NCBI GenBank assembly: GCA_021780095.1
Contig: JAJXZK010000434.1
Location: 1-33,662 of the forward strand
Source: Acidobacteriota bacterium
GTDB taxonomy: Bacteria; Acidobacteriota; Terriglobia; Terriglobales; Acidobacteriaceae
Length of the DNA stretch: 33,662 nucleotides
Direction: 5' to 3'
In this document: positions 1 to 7,252 of the stretch, one piece after another
How positions within the stretch are numbered: the first letter of the stretch is position 1
Layout: every line of letters begins with the position of its first letter
Position numbers and translations under genes: made by a program
Notes under the pieces: model-generated
Told to the model about the DNA's origin: nothing
The model's input: only the letters and a program-made list of their open reading frames with translations
Database searches by the model: none

Positions 1-2370
1 AAGACGGTTCGGCTGACCGCTGAGCGGTACGCCCTGATCCATCCCATGCCAGTAGAAACCTGGCTCAGCTTTGCCGGAGTAATAATCCGACGCGACGCGG
101 CTTGCATAGAAGACGGCCATGCCGACCCCTGTGCGATCGTACCAGTGGCCCACATGCTCCAGGCGCGCGCCGATCTCGATGTTCAGCTTGTTGTTCACCT
201 TCCAGTTGTCGTTTCCATAGACGGAAACAATTTGGTAGGCCATATCGCTGTTGGGCGACTTATTGGCCTCGTTGTACCCAGTCACAGAGCCCATGATGAA
301 GTTGGCGGTTGGGTTATTTGAGCCAACAACATGGCCCAAAAACGGGTTGGTGTTCTGGCCGAAACTGAAGCTACCATTCATCTGCTGCCCACCCCCTTGA
401 TAATTGAGAGTGTTCATGGTGAATGCGCCAAATTTCAAGGTATGGGAACCCACTACCTTGGTGAAGTTATCGGCGAAGGCAGGATTTTCCTTCCGGACCT
501 GATAGACGCCCGACGGCTCGTAGTCATCTCCCTGCGAGAAATCTGGGAAGCTGTTGGTTCCGGCTGTATTGTAAGCAGGAGCCAGCTTCGATCCTGGGCT
601 GAACACCTCTCCGTATCCGGCAGCGGTCGGGTAGCCAAATGAAGTTCTCCACGCACCCTTCGGGTTGGCGGGCTGATTCGGCAGGTTGCCATAGCCCCAG
701 CTCGCGATCAACTCATTGGTGGTGGTGGAGTTGAACACATGGATGAAGTGACCGGCAGCGGTCTTGGTATAGGAGTACTGATACAGGCCTCCGCCCGGAT
801 ACGGCACGGAATTGCCAGGCGTCCAGTAAATGTGGGCGCCGTTCCCCTGGTCAAGCGAGGAACTGTACTCCTGCTGGTAGGAGATGTAGAACTTGGTCTT
901 GTCGCTCGGGTTCCAATCCACGCGAGCACGCCATACCCAGCCGTTGACGTGGTTGATGATCGGCTGGTAGTAGTTGTAGCCGCCAGGAGTCGTGGCTGGA
1001 TTGGAGTAGCCGCCCGCCGTGTTCGGTGTCCCGGGGCTGCTGTAAACCTTGGGCCAGAACGAGGACAAAGCAGTGGACGACGGCAAGATAAAGGTGGACG
1101 GAACGGATGCGCCGTTATCCAATACCGTTCCATTGCTGGTCACGTGGTAACCCGGGAGAGCCGTGGAGTCTGCCGCCGCGGATCCGTCCGAATAAATGGT
1201 TTTAGAAAGATCCTGGCACCAGCCTGTCTGCGTGGGGCCAAAACCATTGGGGCAGAGTGCCCGGTTATCCGCATTGTCGTTGGTGAAATCTCCGGCCATC
1301 ATCTCCGGGCTGGGAATGTAGGACTGCAGGACGTTGGCATTCCCCTGGTTTTGCAGCCATCTTTCATAGCCGCCCCAGAAGAAGAGCTTTTTGTGCGTTT
1401 TCGGCACGTATCCGCCGATATTGCCGCCGGGGTAATAGTACGACGCGCCGCCCTTGGGTTTGCCCTGGTGATTACTCTGCCAGTCGTTGGCGTTCAAAAC
1501 GTCGTTGCGAGCGTCGAAATACGCCTCCCCGTGGTAATGGTCGGTACCGGCCTTGCTGATGGTGCTGATCACGACCGGACCAAATTCCTGGTCTGCGCCG
1601 AAGTTGGAAGTCAGGACCGTCATTTCCTGCACCATCTCAGGATTGATCGTTCCGATTGAGCCGCCCATATCTCCCGGATCGATGACATTGACGCCATCCG
1701 ACAGTAATTGCTGCGGGCCTCTGTACTCCGCCCCGCTCACGTTCAATCCATTGCCGACGGAACTGGTCTGCGCGGTAACAGTAAGCGCGTTGAACGACGC
1801 GCCGTTGTTTAGACCGTTCGGAGTCTGAACGACGCCGGGCAGCACTTTCAACATTTCCGTAATATCGCGGCCTTCCAGAGCGACGTTGGTAATGTCCTTG
1901 TAGTCGAGGACATCGGAGCGCGAACCTGTCGTCATTGGAATCATCTGGGCGGCCGCCTGCACGGTTACACTTTGCGCGGCGCTGCCGATGGCCAGGTTAA
2001 AACCTGTAACCGTACGCGAATCGCCGGCGTGCAGGATGATTCCGGTCAATTGCTTGGGAACAAAGCCCTTCGCGCTGCCCTTGATTGAGTAGGTTCCGGG
2101 CAGAAGAGACGGAAACGCGAAAAATCCCGTTTCGTTGCTGGTCACCACACGGGTGTCTTGCGTCTCCTGATTGACCAGTGTGACCTGTGCTCCGGGAATT
2201 ACCGCCCCGGTCGGATCCTCAACGGTGCCGGAAAGTGTCGCCGTAGTCTGGGCGTGCGCAATCGGTAGAAATACCAGGAGCAGCGCCATGGTCATCAGGA
2301 GACCTACACTGCGTTTTACAAGGGATAGATTGATGTTCGCAGACCGGCCGAACCCATAAACCTGTTTCAT
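1..2370 (-). CDS. TonB-dependent receptor, Oar-like, C-terminus outside the window
   Basis: Outer-membrane receptor that would import oligosaccharides or similar ligands using TonB energy. The reading frame is open from the ATG at 2368-2370 to the window edge (790 codons); acidobacterial members usually run past 1000 residues, so the barrel end is missing. A GGAGG lies six bases before the start. Residues 1-41 are a signal peptide ending AHAQ. Residues about 44-120 form a carboxypeptidase-regulatory-like domain (TLSGTVEDPTGAVIPGA), followed by a plug-like segment with the GAEYRGPQQLLSDGVNVIDP stretch near 205-225, then beta-barrel sequence rich in Tyr, Asn and Gly. No SusD-like gene is adjacent. 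The neighbouring xylan-type hydrolases and shared operators suggest a plant-polysaccharide ligand; that is inference. The family is sure, the substrate is not. Confidence 0.93.
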   Translation of the reverse strand, partial: MKQVYGFGRSANINLSLVKRSVGLLMTMALLLVFLPIAHAQTTATLSGTVEDPTGAVIPGAQVTLVNQETQDTRVVTSNETGFFAFPSLLPGTYSIKGSAKGFVPKQLTGIILHAGDSRTVTGFNLAIGSAAQSVTVQAAAQMIPMTTGSRSDVLDYKDITNVALEGRDITEMLKVLPGVVQTPNGLNNGASFNALTVTAQTSSVGNGLNVSGAEYRGPQQLLSDGVNVIDPGDMGGSIGTINPEMVQEMTVLTSNFGADQEFGPVVISTISKAGTDHYHGEAYFDARNDVLNANDWQSNHQGKPKGGASYYYPGGNIGGYVPKTHKKLFFWGGYERWLQNQGNANVLQSYIPSPEMMAGDFTNDNADNRALCPNGFGPTQTGWCQDLSKTIYSDGSAAADSTALPGYHVTSNGTVLDNGASVPSTFILPSSTALSSFWPKVYSSPGTPNTAGGYSNPATTPGGYNYYQPIINHVNGWVWRARVDWNPSDKTKFYISYQQEYSSSLDQGNGAHIYWTPGNSVPYPGGGLYQYSYTKTAAGHFIHVFNSTTTNELIASWGYGNLPNQPANPKGAWRTSFGYPTAAGYGEVFSPGSKLAPAYNTAGTNSFPDFSQGDDYEPSGVYQVRKENPAFADNFTKVVGSHTLKFGAFTMNTLNYQGGGQQMNGSFSFGQNTNPFLGHVVGSNNPTANFIMGSVTGYNEANKSPNSDMAYQIVSVYGNDNWKVNNKLNIEIGARLEHVGHWYDRTGVGMAVFYASRVASDYYSGKAEPGFYWHGMDQGVPLSGQPNRL

Positions 2371-2469
2371 CTTGCCTCCAAAGCCCCGAGGGGGGTTACA
2401 CGTTCATTCGACTCTTCAATCGCTGATTTTCGATCTGGCAGGGAGCAACCGCTGAAATACAGCACCGAC

Positions 2470-2481
2470 TAAATCGCTTTA
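2470..2481. promoter_or_regulatory. LacI-type operator, downstream copy at the receptor promoter
   Basis: TAAATCGCTTTA is an imperfect palindrome with a central CG, the usual form of LacI/GalR-family operators. It sits about 8-19 bases downstream of the predicted receptor transcription start, a repressing position. It differs at one base from the copy at 7166-7177. Confidence 0.5.
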
Positions 2482-2495
2482 CCTGGCCGCAGCAA

Positions 2496-2525
2496 TGTGT
2501 AGTCCAAGAGAATATCGATTGTCAA
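2496..2525 (-). promoter_or_regulatory. Sigma-70-type promoter of the TonB receptor
   Basis: On the minus strand a perfect -35 box TTGACA (2520-2525) is followed after 18 bases by TACACA (2496-2501), a weak -10. Transcription would begin near 2489 and give a leader of about 120 bases. Two LacI-type palindromes flank it, which supports a regulated promoter. The -10 is poor, so the exact start is uncertain. Confidence 0.5.
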
Positions 2526-2541
2526 GATGTTTTTTGCTTTT

Positions 2542-2555
2542 CTAAACTGTTTTAG
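2542..2555. promoter_or_regulatory. LacI-type operator, upstream copy at the receptor promoter
   Basis: CTAAACTGTTTTAG has five-base perfect arms (CTAAA/TTTAG) and lies upstream of the receptor -35 box. Its centre is 73 bp from the centre of the copy at 2470-2481, close to seven helical turns, so one tetramer could bridge both. The centre is TG rather than CG, which lowers confidence. Confidence 0.42.
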
Positions 2556-2922
2556 TCCCTACCTGGGGAGGCCTGATTCATCAGATCGTAAAATCGCTGA
2601 CAGGCGGCAATGAGGGAAACATTTAGACAATCGCTTTTCTTGAATGTGCTCCATAACCGGGGCATGATCCAATCGTCATCTGCTGGAAGAAGAAACCTTT
2701 CACAAATGTCGATTGGATATAAGGAAAAACATCCCCCACACTGGCGAATACGCAGCGAACATCAACTGGATTGCCGCGGTGGGACGAGCTACCACTGCGA
2801 CAAAGCAAAATAGACTTTCGGCTCCGTCAATTGGCAGTCGGATGTATCATCGGCACCGCAACAAGAAACCCACGCGGCGCAGCCACGGGGCGCAGCCAAT
2901 TGCACCCAGCCGCAAAAGGCGA
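2556..2922. other. Intergenic stretch without a recognisable gene
   Basis: Between the receptor promoter and the stop codon of the VOC gene I find no supported gene. Short open frames exist on both strands but have no ribosome site or family resemblance. The only structure noted is a ten-base direct repeat GGCGCAGCCA at 2876-2885 and 2889-2898. Confidence 0.6.
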
Positions 2923-3834
2923 TCATTCCGGTTCTGGTTGCGGGCCCGTGAACGGGGAGCAGCACGGCTTCTCGGTGGGTTGCAGTTGCATGAACTCTAC
3001 CCGCACATCGTCCGGGTCATACAGGTTGAGCTGATATTTTCCATCGCGGCCCATCTGCTTGTGCGATGCCGGAGAGGGCTTCCAGCCACGTTGAGACAGC
3101 TTGGCTACCACCGTGTCGATGTCCACCACACCCAAGGAAAAATGGTCGACAACTCCAAGTTCGCGACGACTCGGGTTCGCGGGGACGCTCACCATGTACT
3201 CAATCCAGTCGGTGCCGTTCGGTACCTGGATCGAGATGAAATCGGTCACGCCGTCTTTCATTCCACCCTTCCAGTATGGCCTGAATCCGAGGATTTTCTT
3301 ATAAAAGTTGTCCTCGACCGAAGCGCTGTGGACCTGAAACCCTGCGTGAATTATTTGCGAACTGATCGCGCGCGAATTGGGAGCCGGATGCGCAGGCAGC
3401 GGGCCACGCTGAATAAATTCGACCATGTTCCCTTCCGGATCCTTTACGCCAAAACCCTGACTTCCATCCGCCCAGCGCGTCACAGAAGGTGGAACCATCA
3501 CACCGTGCTCGGCAAGATACAACCGCATCCGTTTTGCGTCTGTCGTCGCAAATGCGATGTATCGAAAAGAATGCTCATCGGCGCTCGTGGCCGGCAGCAC
3601 TTCTACCCATTGCTTTGGCACGCCATAGAAGCGCAAACCATTGGGCGCCTCGGCCGAAGGACCTGCCACCCAGCCTAAGGTTTTCTCATAGAAGGCACGA
3701 TCCGCCGGAAGGCTTTGCGCTGCCAACCCGACGCCGGCAATGCCTGTGATCGGAGGGCGGGTCACTGTGTTTTTCTGCGCCAACGTCAACGTACCCATGC
3801 AAGCCAGTAGAGCCAGGCAAGAAACGTTTTTCAC
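2923..3834 (-). CDS. Secreted protein with two VOC (glyoxalase-like) domains
   Basis: Starts at a GTG (3832-3834) with AGGAG five bases upstream. A signal peptide covers about residues 1-19 (LALLACMGTLTLAQ), so the product is exported, which is uncommon for this mostly cytosolic superfamily. Domain one begins near residue 31 (GIAGVGLAAQSLPADRAFY) and ends at NMVEF; domain two runs from about 155 (SSQIIHAGFQVHSASVED) to the end and keeps a plausible metal set: His in IIHAGF, His in VVDHFSLG and Glu in VRVEF. VOC proteins include glyoxalase I, ring-cleaving dioxygenases and fosfomycin-resistance enzymes; the substrate cannot be read from sequence. It is divergent from the putative glycosidase at 4022 and upstream of the receptor on the same strand. 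Fold certain, role unknown. Confidence 0.85.
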   Translation of the reverse strand: MKNVSCLALLACMGTLTLAQKNTVTRPPITGIAGVGLAAQSLPADRAFYEKTLGWVAGPSAEAPNGLRFYGVPKQWVEVLPATSADEHSFRYIAFATTDAKRMRLYLAEHGVMVPPSVTRWADGSQGFGVKDPEGNMVEFIQRGPLPAHPAPNSRAISSQIIHAGFQVHSASVEDNFYKKILGFRPYWKGGMKDGVTDFISIQVPNGTDWIEYMVSVPANPSRRELGVVDHFSLGVVDIDTVVAKLSQRGWKPSPASHKQMGRDGKYQLNLYDPDDVRVEFMQLQPTEKPCCSPFTGPQPEPE

Positions 3835-3917
3835 AATCGCTCCTGTGTACCATCAGTTTGAATCTACCTGTCCAGCATACTGCTCGGGCAAAACACGTCT
3901 CGGCCACATGCAGCTAC

Positions 3918-3929
3918 TGAAACGATTTA
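3918..3929. promoter_or_regulatory. LacI-type operator before the putative glycosidase
   Basis: TGAAACGATTTA matches the T(A/G)AAnCGnTTTA pattern with a central CG. It lies four bases upstream of the -35 box at 3934-3939, the same relative position as the copy before GH8. It could serve either divergent gene (VOC protein or glycosidase-like protein). Confidence 0.42.
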
Positions 3930-3933
3930 CTAT

Positions 3934-3964
3934 TTGGCAATCAGCGGCGGATTTCAGATATATT
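3934..3964 (+). promoter_or_regulatory. Promoter of the putative glycosidase gene
   Basis: TTGGCA (3934-3939, five of six consensus bases) is followed after 17 bases by GATATA (3957-3962) or after 19 bases by the better TATATT (3959-3964). Transcription would start near 3970, leaving about 50 bases before the GTG start at 4022. Confidence 0.4.
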
Positions 3965-4021
3965 GGGGTCGCTCAATCAGTCCTCGTACGTGGTTTTTAA
4001 GTTTTTCTTGGAGCGTGTTCG

Positions 4022-5926
4022 GTGAATTTAAGATCGCGACTTCTACTCATTCTGGCGACTGCCCTGCTGCCTTCAACCAGCTTCGCCGCCACAGCTGCTC
4101 AGGGAGCCCCGCATCAGAATTTCCGGGTGGCTGTGTATATTCCAGTTCAAATTGTGGAACACATGAAAGATCGCCCATGGCTGGAAAGCTCCTGGGCAAA
4201 CATCAATCGCCAGGTCAAGGTGGACAAGGTCTATATCGAAACCTACCGCAGCGGCGTGATTGCCGACGACGCATTGATTGAAAGTGTGAAGAAATTCTTC
4301 CTTGACCGTGGAGTCCAGGTCGGAGGCGGTATCGCGTTTACCGCAGCAGATTCGAGCCAGTTCCGCTCCTTCTGCTATACAAATCCGAAGGAACGTGAGT
4401 ATGTCCGCCACATTTCGGAATTGACGGCCCGTCATTTTGACGACATTATTCTTGACGATTTCTTCTTCAACAACACCAAAACAGACTCTGATATTGCGGC
4501 GAAGGGCGAGAAAAGCTGGACTCAATTTCGACTTGGGTTGATGGATGAGGTCGCACAGAATCTGGTTGTGAACGCGGCCAGGTCCGTCAACCCAAAGGTG
4601 AAGGTCACGATCAAATTTCCGAACTGGTACCCACATTTCCAGGGCCTGGGATTCGATCTGGATAAGGAACCGAAGATATTCAATTCGATCTATACCGGGA
4701 CAGAAACACGTGACCCCGTCGCGACCGATCAACAGCTCCAGCAGTATGAGAGCTATCAGGTCTTCCGCTATTACGAAAACATCAAACCTGGCGGCAACTT
4801 GGGCGGCTGGGTCGACACCTACGACATTCGCTACGTCGATCGCTACGGCGAGCAGTTATGGGACACCATGCTCGCCAAGGCTCCGGAGATCACGCTGTTC
4901 AATTGGGAGGCGTTGCTGGCGCCGGTTGTGCCCGGAGATCGCGATCCGTGGAAATCTCTCGACACAACGTTCAACTATGACGCGATGCTCGCGTGGCATA
5001 AGGCCTCCGGTGTGCCCGGCTCGCCTGACATGGCCACCGCGGCGGGCTATTCACTGTCGAAAGTCGATCCGATTGTTGGCCAGCTAGGACGCCCCATCGG
5101 CCTGAAAAGCTACAAGCCCTACCAGTCAAGCGGCGAAGATTATCTGCGCAATTATCTCGGAATGATTGGAATTCCCATTGAGCTGTATCCGACTTTCCCG
5201 ACGGATGCGGGCACGGTTCTATTGACGGAATCCGCAAAATTCGATCCGCAGATTGTGGGCAAAATCAAAAGACAGCTGCAGGCCGGAAACAATGTCGTGC
5301 TCACGTCCGGACTGCTGCATGCGCTGCAAGGTCATGGCATCGAAGATATTGTCGAGATGCACGAGACTGGACAAATCCTCGATGTAAATAAATATTGGGG
5401 CGCGTTCGGGCCGGGAGGTGGAAGCAACCTGGGAGAATCCGCGCCTGTTCTTGTTCCTCGCATTCGCTTTCTTACCAACGATGCGTGGCCCGTGGTGCGA
5501 GCGACGGCCAATGGCTACGCGGCTCCGCTGTTGTTGATGGACCGGTATTCGAAGGGGATGGTTTTCGTCCTCGCCATCCCGGAAAACTTCAACGATCTGT
5601 ACTCGCTTCCGCAACCGGTTTTGACATCTCTCCGCAGTTACTTGTTGCAAGATTTTCCGGTGCAATTGGATGCGCCCAGCCAGGTGAGCATGTTCGTTTA
5701 CGACAACAATCATTTTGTGGTGCAGTCGTTCCGCGATGCACCGGTCACTGTCACAGTTTCCGTTCTCGGAACGCATTTGCGCATTCGCAATATGGCCACG
5801 GGCGCAATTGTCTTCGGCGAGCCGCTTGCATCGCGACCCAAAAGGCAGATGCCTGTCACCGCAAACCGCACCGGCTTTACGCTGACCATCATGCCGCACA
5901 GTTTCATTGCGCTCACCGAAGAATAG
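4022..5926 (+). CDS. Secreted putative glycoside hydrolase, TIM-barrel type, family not recognised
   Basis: GTG start with GGAG (4010-4013) eight bases upstream; signal peptide about residues 1-23. Residues 33-310 read like a (beta/alpha)8 barrel: a strand ending in the acidic cluster FDDIILDDFFF (D140, D141, D145, D146), then KVTIKFPNWY (195-203), IYTGTETRDP (223-232, E228) and ITLFNWEALL (290-299, E296). Acidic residues at strand ends are what retaining glycosidases use, but I cannot assign catalytic residues. Residues about 370-500 resemble a Rossmann/GATase-like domain (IKRQLQAGNNVVLTSGLL), and the last 90 residues look all-beta, a layout like GH42-type enzymes. It lies among GH8, GH115, an esterase and a TonB receptor, so a role in xylan or side-chain breakdown is likely. 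The GH assignment is inference. Confidence 0.7.
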   Translation: MNLRSRLLLILATALLPSTSFAATAAQGAPHQNFRVAVYIPVQIVEHMKDRPWLESSWANINRQVKVDKVYIETYRSGVIADDALIESVKKFFLDRGVQVGGGIAFTAADSSQFRSFCYTNPKEREYVRHISELTARHFDDIILDDFFFNNTKTDSDIAAKGEKSWTQFRLGLMDEVAQNLVVNAARSVNPKVKVTIKFPNWYPHFQGLGFDLDKEPKIFNSIYTGTETRDPVATDQQLQQYESYQVFRYYENIKPGGNLGGWVDTYDIRYVDRYGEQLWDTMLAKAPEITLFNWEALLAPVVPGDRDPWKSLDTTFNYDAMLAWHKASGVPGSPDMATAAGYSLSKVDPIVGQLGRPIGLKSYKPYQSSGEDYLRNYLGMIGIPIELYPTFPTDAGTVLLTESAKFDPQIVGKIKRQLQAGNNVVLTSGLLHALQGHGIEDIVEMHETGQILDVNKYWGAFGPGGGSNLGESAPVLVPRIRFLTNDAWPVVRATANGYAAPLLLMDRYSKGMVFVLAIPENFNDLYSLPQPVLTSLRSYLLQDFPVQLDAPSQVSMFVYDNNHFVVQSFRDAPVTVTVSVLGTHLRIRNMATGAIVFGEPLASRPKRQMPVTANRTGFTLTIMPHSFIALTEE

Positions 5927-5927
5927 C

Positions 5928-7175
5928 TCACGGATGAAACAGTGCGAGCGGGATGGAATTTGCCATCGCACGGTACCCGGCAGGCGACGGGTGCAGATGG
6001 TCGCCGGAATCGTAGCTGGGCAGCAGGCGATCGGGATGGCTGGGATCTCGCATCACCTTGTCAAAATCGATGACTGCATCGAAATGTCCGGGCGCACGAA
6101 TCCATGCATTGACGGCGTTGCGATCCAGTTCGTCTTGCGCTGTTGGGTGGTAATAATCGGAGCCCGCATAGGGCGTAATCGTCGCCCCGATAATTTCGAT
6201 TCCATGCACGTGCGCTCGCAGGACCATCTGGTGATACGCCGCCAGAATGTGAGCCACCAACGCCTCGTGCTCAGCAATCGGCACCTCGCCATGGCGCGTC
6301 AGACCCCCCAGATCGTTCACTCCCTCAAGAACAATCACGTAGCAAACGCCGGTCTGCGCAAGCACATCGCGATTGAATCGCGCCAGAGCATTCGGCCCCA
6401 GGCCATCCACCAGCAGATGGTTGCCGCCGATGCCCTCGTTCAGTACGCCGATTCGGCTTGTTACAGGCGAGCTTTGTAGCCGCTCGGCCAGCACATCCGT
6501 CCAGCGATCGTTTCCGTTCGTCGTGGTTGCGTGACCATCCGTAATGGAATCTCCCAACGCCACGATCGACGCTGCATCCCCTGACACAGTCGCATCAACG
6601 CCGGCAATCTGGTACCAATGATCCACTTTTGCGGCATTCGGCAAGGTGGCCGCAGATACCAGGTTGCCATGCACCACGTACGATGTGGCGCGCGAACCAG
6701 GATGCCCTGTCTGCTGCGCCGGCGTCTCCGCTAAATGAAAGCTGATCGCCAGATTGGACAGCGCGCTTACGGGAAAATCGATTGGGTCAGAGATGTATTC
6801 GGCCCCCGCAGGAATCACCACGTCGGAACTTCCGCTGAACGTCAGCGCCCTGTCCGTTGTTACATCGATCTGGTCGCTTGAAGGTGACAGTGGACGCGCG
6901 ATGTGGACGGAGTCAATATGCAACGGTGCTGTCCCAAATGCATTCGACAGATGCACCCGCAGCTCTGAGCCACCCACGGAAAGATGGACGATCTGGCGCA
7001 GCGTCGCATCATGCAATTCGCCTGGAAGAAGCGCATTCGCCGGCTCCGGGATCTGCTGCGACGACGACCATGTACCAACCCAATGTGCTGCGGCAGGTGC
7101 ATTCTGCGCGAAACTTGGCAGCAACGCGGACAGGCATACGGCAATCGTGAAAATGACTTGATATCTAAATCGCAT
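5928..7175 (-). CDS. Secreted SGNH/GDSL-family hydrolase, possible acetylxylan esterase
   Basis: Signal peptide about residues 1-23 (ending SFAQ). Residues 30-190 form an all-beta N-terminal domain (HWVGTWSSSQQIPEP...), typical of the larger SGNH proteins. The hydrolase domain follows with block I GDSITDG (nucleophile S210), block II GIGGN (248-252), block III GVND (N287) and block V D392-x-x-H395 in SGDHLHPSPAGY, so the catalytic set is complete. Such enzymes hydrolyse O-acetyl or acyl esters; removing acetyl groups from xylan would fit the GH8 and GH115 neighbours, but that is inference from context. The gene converges on the putative glycosidase with one base between stop codons. No good Shine-Dalgarno precedes the ATG, and a LacI-type palindrome overlaps it. 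Confidence 0.9.
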   Translation of the reverse strand: MRFRYQVIFTIAVCLSALLPSFAQNAPAAAHWVGTWSSSQQIPEPANALLPGELHDATLRQIVHLSVGGSELRVHLSNAFGTAPLHIDSVHIARPLSPSSDQIDVTTDRALTFSGSSDVVIPAGAEYISDPIDFPVSALSNLAISFHLAETPAQQTGHPGSRATSYVVHGNLVSAATLPNAAKVDHWYQIAGVDATVSGDAASIVALGDSITDGHATTTNGNDRWTDVLAERLQSSPVTSRIGVLNEGIGGNHLLVDGLGPNALARFNRDVLAQTGVCYVIVLEGVNDLGGLTRHGEVPIAEHEALVAHILAAYHQMVLRAHVHGIEIIGATITPYAGSDYYHPTAQDELDRNAVNAWIRAPGHFDAVIDFDKVMRDPSHPDRLLPSYDSGDHLHPSPAGYRAMANSIPLALFHP

Positions 7176-7177
7176 TA
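7166..7177. promoter_or_regulatory. LacI-type operator between the esterase and GH8 genes
   Basis: TAAATCGCATTA, in the longer imperfect palindrome CTAAATCGCATTAG (7165-7178), matches the receptor operator at 2470-2481 in 11 of 12 bases. It overlaps the esterase start codon and ends three bases before the GH8 -35 box, so a bound regulator could affect both divergent genes. Part of it is esterase coding sequence, so chance is possible. Confidence 0.42.
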
Positions 7178-7180
7178 GAG

Positions 7181-7209
7181 TTGCTCGTTTTCTGCACGGG
7201 GACTAGGAT
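7181..7209 (+). promoter_or_regulatory. Promoter of the GH8-GH115 operon
   Basis: TTGCTC (7181-7186) and TAGGAT (7204-7209) are spaced by 17 bases; each matches four of six consensus bases. The transcript would start near 7216 and carry a GGAGG (7244-7248) before the GTG at 7253. Confidence 0.4.
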
Positions 7210-7252
7210 AGCCCTTGTTTTCTGCCGCTGCCAATATTTATCCGGAGGACAA

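Noticed and set aside
739..1659. Plus-strand open frame of 306 codons
   Set aside because: It lies antisense within the TonB receptor, shows no family motif and has no ribosome site; the receptor frame is clearly coding.
2876..2898. Ten-base direct repeat GGCGCAGCCA
   Set aside because: Two short GC-rich copies near the end of a gene are not enough to call a functional repeat.
2713..3678. Plus-strand open frame of 321 codons
   Set aside because: Antisense shadow of the VOC protein; its sequence is basic and low in recognisable motifs.
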